Assembly (NCBI RefSeq): GCF_002161355.1
Contig: NZ_NFHL01000003.1
Coordinates: forward strand, 186,001-250,000
DNA from: Lachnoclostridium sp. An76
GTDB lineage: Bacteria; Bacillota; Clostridia; Lachnospirales; Lachnospiraceae
DNA length: 64,000 nucleotides
Direction of reading: 5' to 3'
A program made the position numbers and the translations under genes. The notes under the pieces were generated by a model. That model was not told the DNA's origin, did not search any database, and saw nothing but the letters and a program-made list of their open reading frames with translations. Positions 38,550 through 49,300 of this stretch are shown here, piece by piece; within the stretch, counting starts at the first letter, position 1; every line of letters begins with the position of its first letter.

Positions 38550-39563
38550 ATGATGATGGGCCAAAAAACAGACTGCCGGAAAGACTGCCAGATCAGCAGT
38601 CATCTGCGCGATGTCCCGCCCGGAAAATTCCTGATGATCCGGCATCCGCTGTCCGACGAAGACTTCATCAGGGAGTTCTCTGACGCGGAACTTCCCGCTG
38701 ACACAAGGCTGAAAACAGAGACCTATCTGCTGTATCCCGGGATCGAGCTTTCCTATAATTATTTCCTCGGGGACCGGTTCCGCTTCCACCACAGGCACAA
38801 AGACTGCGTCCTCTCCATCGACCACTGCTGCCGTGGACGCATCGGCTGGGAGATGAAAGACGGGCTGAGCCTGTATTTCGGAAGCGGGGACCTGGCTTTC
38901 CACGCCACAGACAAATGCGCGGATTCCCTCATCACCCTGCCGCTTGGCTATTATGAAGGGCTGACGGTTTCTCTCGATCTCTCAGTGCTCAGGGACACCC
39001 TCCCCGAACTGCTCAGAGACGCGGAACTGGATATCTGCGCCCTGTGCCGCTCCTTCTGCGGAGAAAAGGAGACCGCCGCCCTGCCCGCCAGCCCGCGGAT
39101 CGGGCACATTTTCTCAGAGGTGTATGACCTGCCGGAAAAGATGCGCCGCCCCTACCTCAGACTGAAATGCCAGGAGCTCCTTCTCTTCCTGAGCATGACC
39201 GGCCCGTCGGAAAATACAGTGTTTGACTCCTTCCACTCCGAACAGGCGGAAATCATCCGCCGGATCCATGACGCGATGACTTCGGACCTGAGGAAACGGT
39301 ATACGATCGAGGAGCTTTCCCGGCAGTATCTGATCAATACGGCAGCGCTCAAAAGCGTCTTCAAATCCGTATACGGGATGCCTGTTGCATCATATATGAA
39401 GCAGTACCGCATCATGAGGGCAGCGGAACTGCTGCGCAACACTGACAGGAGTGTATCAGAGGTCGCCTCAGAAGTGGGTTATGAGAGCCAGAGCAAATTT
39501 TCGGCTGCGTTTAAAGATATCATGAAAATACTGCCCACGGATTACCGAAGGCAGTATATCTGA
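38550..39563 (+). CDS. AraC-family transcriptional regulator
   Basis: A 337-residue regulator. The N-terminal sensor (about 1-230) contains several Cys/His residues (DCRKDCQ, FRFHHRHKDC, DHCCRGR) and the C-terminal AraC double HTH (about 240-335) has LSRQYLINTAALKSVFKSVYG and SVSEVASEVGYESQSKFSAAFK. The ATG at 38550 after CGGAGG is chosen; a longer frame reaches into arsR and is not used. It follows arsR by 53 bases, so it may be part of the same metal-response unit. Such proteins often control siderophore or metal uptake; target unknown. Confidence 0.85.
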   Translation: MMMGQKTDCRKDCQISSHLRDVPPGKFLMIRHPLSDEDFIREFSDAELPADTRLKTETYLLYPGIELSYNYFLGDRFRFHHRHKDCVLSIDHCCRGRIGWEMKDGLSLYFGSGDLAFHATDKCADSLITLPLGYYEGLTVSLDLSVLRDTLPELLRDAELDICALCRSFCGEKETAALPASPRIGHIFSEVYDLPEKMRRPYLRLKCQELLLFLSMTGPSENTVFDSFHSEQAEIIRRIHDAMTSDLRKRYTIEELSRQYLINTAALKSVFKSVYGMPVASYMKQYRIMRAAELLRNTDRSVSEVASEVGYESQSKFSAAFKDIMKILPTDYRRQYI

Positions 39564-39581
39564 ATGTCTCATTTATCCAGT

Positions 39582-41129
39582 TTATCTCCTTTTGTTTCGC
39601 CCGGAAGGACGGGAAGCTCCTTCCGCGGCATAGCGTCCAGGCCGTTCCGGATGCCGCTGGTCATTTCTCCGGCGGTCCGGGCCCCGATGATGATCTCCTC
39701 GATAGTCTGGATCCCGGTAGTTATGGCTCCGGCGGTACTGACTCTGATGTCTGTGGATCTGGCGCCGTCTCGCCCGGGCCATGCGGCGTCTTCTCTTTCT
39801 CACAAGGATACATCTGGCCACAGCGAAGGCGGTCACTGCCAGCACCACAACTGCCGCCCCCGCTCCGATCAGGATCTTAGCCACAAGCGGCAGCCCCGCC
39901 TCTTCTCCCGATGGTCCATCAGCCGAGGCTCCGCTCTTTTCCGTTATCCGCGGGGTGATATCATATCCCATCTCTTCCTTCACATATTCCGGCGTCAGCG
40001 TCACATCCGCGCTTCCCACATCCTGTCCTTTGTAGAAGTATGTTACCTTTCCCTCAGCTTCCCTTTTATCCGTGATCGTTATCTCACTCTCGAGCGATGA
40101 AAAATCGATCCCTGTTGGAAGCACTACGTAAGGCGCGTCATCCAGATAAGAGCTGACCCCCTCCGCCTTAGGCTGGCCTTTCAGAGACACCTTCGAAAAA
40201 TTGGAAAATGCGTAGTCAAACATTCCCCTTGTATCCACATATACATCTCCATCATCCTGGAGCAGCACCGCCACAAGCCGCATATCGCCGTTATCAGCCA
40301 TTGTGACCAGCGTTGTCCTGGACTGATCCGTATATCCCGTCTTCCCGCCGGTACAATATTCGTAGTAATAATATCCGCCCTCCCAGAGCATCTTATGGTT
40401 CTGCTGGAATGTACGCGACTCTCCTACAAGATTCGTCGGTCCGATCGTATAATTCAATGTCTGCGTGACTGTCCGGAACTCCTCGAACTGATAAACCGCT
40501 GACGCGATCAGCGCCATATCATGCGCAGTCGTATAATGCTGCTCATCGTGGAGCCCATTGGCATTCATCCAGTGCGAGCCAGTGCAGCCCAGCTCTGCCG
40601 CCCGGTCGTTCATCGCCTGGATAAATGTATTGTAGTCCCCGCCCATGAGCTTCCCCGTGCTCTCCGCAATCGCATACGAAACCTCATTTGCAGAAGCCAG
40701 GAGCATGCCATATAAAGCGTCATTCATACTTAATATCTCTCCCGGCGTCATCCCGATACTGGCGTCTCCCGGTTCCAGGAAAGATACACTGTCTTCAGAA
40801 AAATAAACCTCATCGTCAGTCTTTGAATTCTCAAGCGCTACCAAAGCTGTCAGAAGCTTTGTAATACTTGCGGGATAATGCCGCTCATCCGGCTTTTTGG
40901 CATAGAGGACCGCTCCGCTGTCCATATCCATCACGATCGCCGAATTGCCGTAGACACGAGGTCCCTGCGGCCAGCCCTGAATGTTATCCGTATCCGGGAC
41001 TGTATCATAGGATGCCTGTAATGCTTCTTCAAATGTCATCGTATCGTCCGCATATACATTGGCCGCCGGCAGGGCCGCCATGGAGACAGCCAGTGCCGCT
41101 ACCGCAGTACGCCTGATAAAACTTCCCAT
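39582..41129 (-). CDS. dacA: D-alanyl-D-alanine carboxypeptidase (PBP5/DacA type) with long basic tail
   Basis: A 515-residue low-mass penicillin-binding protein that trims the terminal D-Ala of peptidoglycan pentapeptides. Signal peptide (about 1-27), S11 catalytic domain with SITK (Ser88), SAN (146-148) and KTG (263-265), then a PBP5-C-like beta domain (about 295-385). A membrane helix follows (about 415-440), then a cytoplasmic tail of about 75 residues very rich in Arg, His and Asp (RKRRRRMARARRRQ at its start). ATG 41129 is preferred (GGAGG 5 bases before) over a TTG at 41141. Own promoter; convergent with araC, 18 bases apart. Confidence 0.92.
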   Translation of the reverse strand: MGSFIRRTAVAALAVSMAALPAANVYADDTMTFEEALQASYDTVPDTDNIQGWPQGPRVYGNSAIVMDMDSGAVLYAKKPDERHYPASITKLLTALVALENSKTDDEVYFSEDSVSFLEPGDASIGMTPGEILSMNDALYGMLLASANEVSYAIAESTGKLMGGDYNTFIQAMNDRAAELGCTGSHWMNANGLHDEQHYTTAHDMALIASAVYQFEEFRTVTQTLNYTIGPTNLVGESRTFQQNHKMLWEGGYYYYEYCTGGKTGYTDQSRTTLVTMADNGDMRLVAVLLQDDGDVYVDTRGMFDYAFSNFSKVSLKGQPKAEGVSSYLDDAPYVVLPTGIDFSSLESEITITDKREAEGKVTYFYKGQDVGSADVTLTPEYVKEEMGYDITPRITEKSGASADGPSGEEAGLPLVAKILIGAGAAVVVLAVTAFAVARCILVRKRRRRMARARRRQIHRHQSQYRRSHNYRDPDYRGDHHRGPDRRRNDQRHPERPGRYAAEGASRPSGRNKRR

Positions 41130-41158
41130 CTCATCCTCCAAACTATAAAACTATACCT

Positions 41159-41187
41159 ATTATATTCAAATGTGCTCACAGATTCAA
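41159..41187 (-). promoter_or_regulatory. dacA promoter
   Basis: On the minus strand, -35 TTGAAT (41182-41187) and -10 TATAAT (41159-41164) have a 17-base spacer, about 30 bases before the start. Confidence 0.7.
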
Positions 41188-41244
41188 GGTCGGATAAGGC
41201 AATCCGCCACTTATACAGGCATGGTGACTGCCTGCCCGGCGTAT

Positions 41245-41300
41245 CGCGCAAAACAGCCAGGAGGGTACAGCTCTTTTAGAACCGTACCCTCCTGGCTGTC
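41245..41300 (-). terminator. Terminator of the glycosidase cluster
   Basis: ACAGCCAGGAGGGTAC (41249 on) pairs with GTACCCTCCTGGCTGT over 16 bp. On the minus strand TTTT follows. It lies about 45 bases past the GH20 stop. Confidence 0.8.
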
Positions 41301-41345
41301 ATCCGCTTAGCGGACAAGATCATTTGTTTTATTTATTCTCTTGTC

Positions 41346-44300
41346 CTATTTCTTTTTCTTCCTGATAATGACCACTGCCGCTACTGCTGCAACTGCCACG
41401 ATAAGGACAACTGCCCAGATCACAGGACTGCTCTGGTCACCGGTCTGCACTGCTGTATTGCCGCCCTTATCACCTTTGTCAGCATTGCCGCTGCCTGGCT
41501 TCTGGGTATCTGCACCCGGCTTATCTGTGCCTGGCTTATCCTGATCAGAGTCCCCTTCTCCCGGAGTCTCGATCTTCTCGAATTTCGCCGTGATCGTCAG
41601 GTCAGATGTCACAGGCTGTGAGAAATCATACTCTGTATCGCCTACAAACCAGCCGATGAACTTGTATCCTTCTTTAACCGGATCAGCAGGCTTAACGAGC
41701 GTCAGCCCGTCTTCAACCTGGACTGTCTGTCCGTTGATCGTTACCGTATGGTATGTTACTCCCGGCTTAACAGCCTCGAACACCGCCGCGATTTCTGTAT
41801 CCTGTACCGGGGTGAATGTATATGGATTGTCGTAGGAAACAATCTGATCATTTACCTTCCAACCCGCGAAACGATAACCGCTGTTCGGCTCTGCTTTTAC
41901 TGTTACAGACCCATCTGCCTGCATTGCACCTACGCTGACAGTTCCGTTCGCGTCGGTTGACGGAGTTACGGTGTACGCTTCAAAGCGTGCTGTCAGTGTC
42001 ACGTCTCCTGTAATCGGCTGTCCAAAGTCAAATGCATTCTCACTGCCCTCTTCGAACCATCCGAGGAATTCATGTCCCGCCTTTGTCGGTTTTTCCGGTT
42101 CACCTGCTGTTTCGCCGTCTTTGACAGTCTGCGTTGTTTCGTTACCGTCAGCGACAAAAGTTACTGTGTGCGTAACTTCCGGCTCCGGCTCATCGTTCTT
42201 CGTAAACTGAGCGGTAAGAGCTGTGTTCTCTGTCACTGCAAATGTATATTCCGCGTCATCAGAAACCTTGGTTCCTGTAACAGCGTCATACCATCCTGCA
42301 AAGGTGTATCCCGTGTCGGCTTTTGCAGTTACGGTTACTTCCTCACCCTGCTGCACTGCTTCTTCGCTGGCTTCCGCGGTTCCGCCTTCCTGAGCTTCAA
42401 CATATACGGTGTAGGTCTGAGCCGGGGCATTTCCGACATCAAACTCAGATACAGCCACCCATCCGTCGTTGGACTCTTTCGCCACGAACTTGATATACTG
42501 TACTTCCTGCTCCTCAAAGTAGAATGTTTTCGTCGATGCGTCTGCCGCAAATACTGCGTCCTCTGCAACCTTAATCCACTGATCGCCTTCATTTGCTTTC
42601 ACATACAGGTCTGCCTTTGTCACCTGTCCGCTGGCTGAACCTGTCCTCGGTGTGAAGCTGAACTGGTTGATCATATACTTATTGCCAAGGTTGATGGTGC
42701 CGCCGATGGAATCCATATTCCCCTTTGTTCCGTCCTGACCGTCTACTTTATCGCTTGCATTCTGCCAGTTAGAGTGCCAGATCGTACCGGATTTCCCGTC
42801 GAACGCATACTCGAAATTCCCTTCTGTTGCAGTATATATCGTCTCAGAATCTACAGCTACTTTGGTCCATCCAGCCTTGTTGTAGATATCTACTGCCTGC
42901 TGTTCTTCTGCTACTGTTACGTTCACATTGTCGATCTCTGCCTGGATCGCGTTTGTCTTAGAACCGATCCTCTGGAGCGGCAGGAGCAGAGTCGCATTCT
43001 TGATGCCCTGTTTTCTTACCGTATTGTCCGTCTGTCTGTTGCGGTAAATACCTGTCGCCGTGTAGTCCACGCCGTCCACTGTCATTGTCGTGGAAAGGGT
43101 GTCTGTTGTGATCTCGATGTGTACCTGTTTTCCTACCGGGAGCTTATAATCAAAGTAATAATCATACAGCTCTCTTCTGAATCCAAGCCGTCCATCATCC
43201 ATCACCCGGATATCGTGCGCATAGTCATCGCTTCCCGGAGTGTCTGCCTCGAAAAGGATCTGTCCTGCTTTCGCCGGAGCGTCCAGTGTAATATCAAACG
43301 CCAGCGTGCTTCCTGTTGACAGCTTCTCGATCGGCGTTGTCACATAGCTCTCGCCGCCTTTGAGTGTCAGGCTGCCGTCTTTAATATCCGCGTTCTTAAC
43401 TTCTGTCAGATCTCTTCCGTTATTAGAGGAATCTGTCTTGTCCTCGAATTCATAGGACATATATTTATTGTTTTCGTCTGCGGATGCTTTCGAATACGGG
43501 TTGCTTCCCGGCGCGTCGCCGAGCGCTGCCTGTGTTTCCTTAAGCTGGTCGAAAGTAAGGTCCTCGCCCTCGCCCCAGTTCTTGCTTGCAAGTACCGGAA
43601 GAGCATCTTCGAAACGTTCAAAGTTGTCTACTTCTGAGATACCCTGAGCGCTTGTGTCAATGTTATCGTTCCAGATAGCGAATGTGCTTCCCAGCATCTG
43701 CTCGGAACCTGCCGGGATCACTGTACCGCCCATATTGTTCGGCACCCAGTTATTGTACAGGTTCTCTGTGGCAAGATAGTCACCGTATCCGCCTCTGCCG
43801 CCGTTCCCGTTCGGCACCATGTAGAGGGAGCCGTCCAGTGTATTGATCAGGTCAAACCCGTCATTGTACATCTGTTTCGGATTGGAGTATCCTGTATTCC
43901 ATACATTGAGCTGTACGTTTTCGCTGCGGACATCCACTGTGCCGGTGCCTGCAAGCTGTGTCAGACTTCCCCACATACGCACTGTACGGTCATTGTCCTG
44001 GATAAACTCGATCATATCGTCAGAGAAGTGACGGAACGCATCTGCATCGCCGTAATATTCATCTGTACCGATATGTACTGTCATACTGGAATCAAACATA
44101 TCCTCTGTCAGATATTCATCCCATACGTCCTGCACAAACGCAAGGCTCTGGCTGTAATAGCTGTTCGGGTCTTCCGTATCTCCGCTTAAGTTAAACTGCT
44201 CTCCTGCCCTTGCACGGGTACCGTTTACTGCCAGTTCTTCCGGAAGCATCAGATCCGGGCGTACCTTTGTAAATGCTCCGGAATGTCCCGGCGCATCGAT

Positions 44301-46337
44301 CTCAGGTACGATGCTGACGCCCATGTCTCTTGCTTCCAGGATAAAGTCCCTGAACTCTTCCTGTGTATAATAGAGATCTGTATTCGTCAGATCCTGCTTG
44401 TTCTGGCCGCCCTCTTTGATATCCGACTCCAGGCGGAATCCTGTATAAGCCCTGTCTCTCGCATCTTCCGCGCCGTTAAAGAACGCATTTTCATAGAAGA
44501 TCAGGTTATCGTTGAGATGTACCTGGAAGTCATTCATCTTATAGTATGCCATTGCTTTTGCAACGTCTTCCAGCATATCCATGGACGCCGGCTTACGCGC
44601 TACGTCAAGGCTGAAGCTTCTCACTTCGAACTTCGGATAGTCTTTTGTGATTCCCATCGGGACCGCATTCTCATTCAGCTTCGCGATCTGAAGGATCGAA
44701 CGTGTCGCCCAGTAAGCGCCTGTCGCCTGCTCAGCTTTCACGGTGATCATATCGTCTGTATCGATGATGTATCCCTCTTCATCCAGGCCGTTCTCCTCAT
44801 CTTTTTCAAAAACGATATCACCTGCTGCTTCGCCGCTTGCTGCAACTGCGAGTTCTATACCGAACTCAGCTTTGTAGTCCTCAGCCAGGGCTGTCGCCGC
44901 TGTCTCAAACGCCGCATCCTTATATACGATCTTTGTGCTGTCGCTGATCGTGACTGCGCCCTCTTCTGTGCCGCCGTACCACTCAGCCAGCTCCGGGATC
45001 ACGACCGGTTTAGCATTTGTTCCGGCATTCTCATACTGTCCCGGAATTGTAACTGTATGTTCTACTGTTCCCTCGGCGGATTCACCGTCTTTTGTCACTT
45101 TGTATATAAGATTGATCTCTTTCTCAGTAAGAGGCTGGTAAATTGTGCCGTCTTTTCCGACAACCTGCTCATAATCTGCAAGGAACTCTACTACAGTACC
45201 ATCTGGCACTGTCTCAGAGATCTCCAGCTTCATCTCTTCTGTATTTACCGTCGGAGCGCTGAGTACATCCGCGATTTCCTGAGCTGTGGAGTCTTCCTTG
45301 ACTGATCCCGGCTCAACCGCGTATGCCGCGAACTCTGCCACGGAGACATTCCACCAGTTGCTTACCGACTCGCCATACTCTGTGATATTCAGGCGGATCT
45401 GCTTTGCCCACACCGGACTCTCCAGAGAGATGATCTGCTGTGTATTATCGATCTGCTGATCCTGCGTATATACCGTCTGGAATTCACCGTCATTTACAGT
45501 ATTTACATCAATCGTATACTTCTTGATATTTGTTTTTTCCCAGTTGATCTTGAAATACTGCACGCGTTGTGCTGCCGGAAGCGTAATCGTCAGCGTGCGT
45601 GCCGTTGTCCCGTTTCCTGCGTCATTTGTCGCCCAGCGGGTCGCCTTGTCGCCGTCGATCGCTTTGCCCGGAGCCTGTGTATCTCCCTCTGTCTTCTCAT
45701 AGTCACTGGCTGCCGCTGTCCCTTCCAGGCAGTAGTTTTCTTCCGGAAGGATATCGCTCGGGATCTGATCCTCGTAGATCTGGAACTCATAGACTGATAC
45801 GGACTGCCAGTTCCCCGGGTTCAGGCTGTATCCGTCTACATAGAGGCGTACATATTGCGCCGTAACAGGCTCTGCGAGATGGATGTTCTCGTTCAGGTCT
45901 GAGATCGGGTCATCTCCCTCTTTCTCATAAATCTTTGTCCATTCACCGTCAGCTGCTCCTGTCTCGGAAGTCTGGATCTCGTAGCTTGTGATATTCAGTC
46001 TCTCCCATGCGATCACGAAAGACTGGAATGTCTTTTCCGCCCCCAGATCCAACGTCAGGATTTTCGGCTCCTGCGAGCTGTTGGGGTTTGTCGCCCATCT
46101 TGACTGTGGCTTCGCCGCTTCTCTGTTGACAACGCCGTCAATTGCTTTTGACGCCGGATAATCATTTGTTTCAGTGTCATTCGCCGTCGCCGTTGCTCCA
46201 AGCGCCAGGTTCACCGCTTCCTCTCCCGCTGCCTTCACTTCAGTCAGCGGGGAGAACGGGGCTGCAAGCGTCACCGTCATTGCAGCCGCGAGAATGCAGG
46301 CGCTCAGTTTTTTCAAACTTTTTCTGCTTTTTCTCAT
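41346..46337 (-). CDS. Surface GH20 beta-hexosaminidase / lacto-N-biosidase-like protein
   Basis: A 1,663-residue secreted enzyme removing GlcNAc, GalNAc or lacto-N-biose from glycan ends. Signal peptide about 1-37; two discoidin/CBM32-like modules (about 42-190, 202-342); an Ig-like linker; a GH20b domain (about 440-565); GH20 barrel (about 568-905) with the catalytic Asp-Glu pair D759-E760 in HIGTDEYYG; a LamG-like domain (about 960-1155); a third CBM32-like module (about 1165-1330); InlB-type beta repeats (to about 1575). The C-terminus is AVQTGD, a hydrophobic stretch, and KKKK. Starts 15 bases after the GH84 stop with GGGAGG as ribosome site, so co-transcribed with it. HIGTDE rather than HIGGDE leans toward the DspB/LnbB-like subgroup; that is inference. 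Confidence 0.9.
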   Translation of the reverse strand: MRKSRKSLKKLSACILAAAMTVTLAAPFSPLTEVKAAGEEAVNLALGATATANDTETNDYPASKAIDGVVNREAAKPQSRWATNPNSSQEPKILTLDLGAEKTFQSFVIAWERLNITSYEIQTSETGAADGEWTKIYEKEGDDPISDLNENIHLAEPVTAQYVRLYVDGYSLNPGNWQSVSVYEFQIYEDQIPSDILPEENYCLEGTAAASDYEKTEGDTQAPGKAIDGDKATRWATNDAGNGTTARTLTITLPAAQRVQYFKINWEKTNIKKYTIDVNTVNDGEFQTVYTQDQQIDNTQQIISLESPVWAKQIRLNITEYGESVSNWWNVSVAEFAAYAVEPGSVKEDSTAQEIADVLSAPTVNTEEMKLEISETVPDGTVVEFLADYEQVVGKDGTIYQPLTEKEINLIYKVTKDGESAEGTVEHTVTIPGQYENAGTNAKPVVIPELAEWYGGTEEGAVTISDSTKIVYKDAAFETAATALAEDYKAEFGIELAVAASGEAAGDIVFEKDEENGLDEEGYIIDTDDMITVKAEQATGAYWATRSILQIAKLNENAVPMGITKDYPKFEVRSFSLDVARKPASMDMLEDVAKAMAYYKMNDFQVHLNDNLIFYENAFFNGAEDARDRAYTGFRLESDIKEGGQNKQDLTNTDLYYTQEEFRDFILEARDMGVSIVPEIDAPGHSGAFTKVRPDLMLPEELAVNGTRARAGEQFNLSGDTEDPNSYYSQSLAFVQDVWDEYLTEDMFDSSMTVHIGTDEYYGDADAFRHFSDDMIEFIQDNDRTVRMWGSLTQLAGTGTVDVRSENVQLNVWNTGYSNPKQMYNDGFDLINTLDGSLYMVPNGNGGRGGYGDYLATENLYNNWVPNNMGGTVIPAGSEQMLGSTFAIWNDNIDTSAQGISEVDNFERFEDALPVLASKNWGEGEDLTFDQLKETQAALGDAPGSNPYSKASADENNKYMSYEFEDKTDSSNNGRDLTEVKNADIKDGSLTLKGGESYVTTPIEKLSTGSTLAFDITLDAPAKAGQILFEADTPGSDDYAHDIRVMDDGRLGFRRELYDYYFDYKLPVGKQVHIEITTDTLSTTMTVDGVDYTATGIYRNRQTDNTVRKQGIKNATLLLPLQRIGSKTNAIQAEIDNVNVTVAEEQQAVDIYNKAGWTKVAVDSETIYTATEGNFEYAFDGKSGTIWHSNWQNASDKVDGQDGTKGNMDSIGGTINLGNKYMINQFSFTPRTGSASGQVTKADLYVKANEGDQWIKVAEDAVFAADASTKTFYFEEQEVQYIKFVAKESNDGWVAVSEFDVGNAPAQTYTVYVEAQEGGTAEASEEAVQQGEEVTVTAKADTGYTFAGWYDAVTGTKVSDDAEYTFAVTENTALTAQFTKNDEPEPEVTHTVTFVADGNETTQTVKDGETAGEPEKPTKAGHEFLGWFEEGSENAFDFGQPITGDVTLTARFEAYTVTPSTDANGTVSVGAMQADGSVTVKAEPNSGYRFAGWKVNDQIVSYDNPYTFTPVQDTEIAAVFEAVKPGVTYHTVTINGQTVQVEDGLTLVKPADPVKEGYKFIGWFVGDTEYDFSQPVTSDLTITAKFEKIETPGEGDSDQDKPGTDKPGADTQKPGSGNADKGDKGGNTAVQTGDQSSPVIWAVVLIVAVAAVAAVVIIRKKKK

Positions 46338-46352
46338 AGTTCCCTCCCTGTT

Positions 46353-49300
46353 TTATTTCCTTTTTTTCCTGATGATCACAACAGCCTCAGCTGCCGCCGC
46401 GCAGATAACCATCACCATGACGATCGGAAGTACGTTCACAGCATCGCCTGTATTGACTGCTGTGTCGGCTTTTCCGCTGTCCTGACTGCCGCCCTGGGCG
46501 CTGTCCACAAGCTTCAGGTTCAGCTCTGCTTTTTCGAAAGCTGCCTTGAGCTGTGCGAATTCTGCCGCGCTTAAGTCAGACGGATCTGCATTCATCAGTG
46601 CTTCATAGGCTTCTTTGTAAGCCTTATAGGAATCAGCCGTGTAGCCTTTCTCTGGTTTCAGGGTAATGCTGTCACGGTAATCCTCTGCTCCCTGTGCCCT
46701 CGGTACGAGCGCGCGGACCGCATTTTCGATCGCTGCCGCTGCCGCTGACACTTCTTCCTGGCTACCGGACTTCAGAAGTTTCTCTGTATCTGTCTGTCCG
46801 AGCAGGTCAGTAAGCGCTTTGTAGGACGAAGATGTGAACATCTCTGCATCCACAGCCTCGGCCGCGGATATCTGTGCCTTCAGCGCTGTCACATCGACCA
46901 GACCGCTCATTGCGTTCCGGATCGCTGCCACATACTCTGCATCTTTCGAGTCATCTGTATTCGCCTCAGCTTCTGCCACGATGTCTGCAAGGGCCTGATA
47001 AGAATCTTCTGTGTACTTATCTGCCGCGCCTTCCGCACCGAGGACTGCCTTTGCCTCCGCGATCACTTCATCCAGAGTTGTCTCCGGTTTCAGGTCAAGT
47101 GCTGTATAAGCGCCCTTGATCTGTTCCACTGCATCTGCGACAGCGTCTTTTGTACCGTTCTTAAGCAGCGCTTTTCCGTTTTCCACTGCCTCTGCGAACG
47201 CCGCGTAGCTTTCCTCAGTGTAAATGGACGGGTCTGTGACCTGATCTTTCAGCGCGATCGCTGCCTTCAGCTCTGTCACGTCGATCAGGCTGTCCATTGC
47301 ATCACTGAACGCATCCTTTGCCTCAATGAACCGCTCCGGATATACGCGCTCTCCTTCACCGGACTCTGCCGCCTTATCCTGGGCTGCCAGTGCATCAATG
47401 GCTTCTTTCGCCTCCGTAAGGGCCTCATAGCTGACGGTTGTGTAATCCTCACCGTTCACCGCATCGTAGCGGAGTGTTTCCAGCTCAGCCTGCTCGCGGT
47501 TTGCCGTGGAGTATGCCAGCGCTGCTTCCGCTGCGTCTGCATCTGCCGCAAGCGCTTCTGCCGCCGCCTGGGACAGGTCTGCCGTATCCTCAAGCGCTGC
47601 CTCGATCTTTGCGATCATGTTTTCATAAGTTGTGTAGCTTACCGTGGTATAGATCATGCTGCTGTTATCAATCTTACCAGCTGCCATTTCCTGCAGTGCG
47701 GTTACTGTCTCCGTATTTACACGGATCACGGCGTCTGCCGCCGCTTTCTGCAGACTCGCCGCAGCACTGTCCACTGTAGTCTGGGATATCCCTTTGCTCG
47801 CTGCGACTGCCTTCGCCATCTCCTCTGCCGCGTCATACGCTGCCTGCGAAGATGTGGTCCATGTGTCATATCCCTCAGGCTTCGCTGCCAGAAGTCCGTT
47901 CAGCTCCTCTTTGTCCGCAGGATCTGCCACCTGCTCCAGAGTGATGATCTCAGCGATATCCGGGATCTTCTCATCCCACTCAAATGTAATGCTGAGCAGA
48001 GAATGTCCTTCTTTTACTGTAAACTCATTGATTGCCTGTGCCAGTGTGCCGACTTCTTCGGTTACTGTAGCGCCTGTCTCTTCATTATAGAGAAGGACTT
48101 TTACTGCCGCGCTGCTTGCCGCACCACTCTGGATGACACGGAAGCTCCGGATGCCGTCAGTCTCATCGATCTTGTAGGTCATGCTTCCGCCTGCCTCTGA
48201 CGGTCTGTATGTTGTGTTAAAGTCTCCGTCCAGCATATTTGACGGCTGGTGTTCCCTCTCTTCTGTCGTCCCGGAGAACGCCATATCCGTCTCCGCAGAT
48301 ATATAGGCCCCGCCGTTGATCACTACTTCATTGATGATGAGTGAACGGTTCGGGAAGTTAGCAGTCACATACAGCCGCATGTAGCGCGCTGTTGTATCCA
48401 GGTCGTCCCTGCCGTAGTAGCGCACGTTCGGATAGTTGGAATCCGCCTCGCCTGCCGCTGTATCAGCCATTGTCTGTTCCGCCTGCTCTGCGGTATCCGC
48501 CACGCCGTCGCCGATCTCAAACGCATCTGTCCACTTCTGTCCGTCGCTTGAGAGCTGGACCATCACGTCACGGATATAGTCCTCTGTATTATCCGCAGTG
48601 TAGATGCGGATGGAATTGATACCGATCTCCTGGCCGAAGCTGAACGCTGCCGTATTTCCTTCAAGTGCAGAGCCTCCGAACTTCGTCTGAGTTGTCATAT
48701 CCCCGTCAAAGGCCTGTCCGTTGTTCCTTGTATCTCCCCAGGATGCCACAACCGGGATATCAGAGGAGATCAGTTCTCCCATCGCTCCGACTGAATACAG
48801 AGAAGCAGTAAACTTCGATATATTTACTTCTGCTGCGCTGTCTGATGTATTGACCAGCCGGATGTAGCGCGCAGTCTCACCGGCAGCGCTGCCGTCTGCT
48901 GTGGTCCATACTTTACCGTTGTCAGAATACTGGAGTTCGACTCCGTCTCCTGTGTACTCAGCGTCGATGGACGTCAGTTTGCGGATTTCTTTCATATCGA
49001 TGCCGATATAGGATCCCGCCTCCAGGGTAACCGTACCCGGTGTAAGGATCGCGCTCTCTTTGTCCACTGCCGCGGTGAATGCTGTGCCTTCCACATCTGT
49101 GTATACACATTCCGCGTCCGCCGCAGACACTTCTGTCACATCGACTTCATATACCTGCCACCAGTGGCTTGTATCTCCTGCGCCATTGGTCAGCCGGATC
49201 GCAGTTGCTTTCGTGCCGTCTGCATCGATTTCCACGCTCGCCCCTGCGTTCTGGATAGTTTTCAGTTCGCTCCAGTTGTCGCTGTCGCCAGACTTGTACT

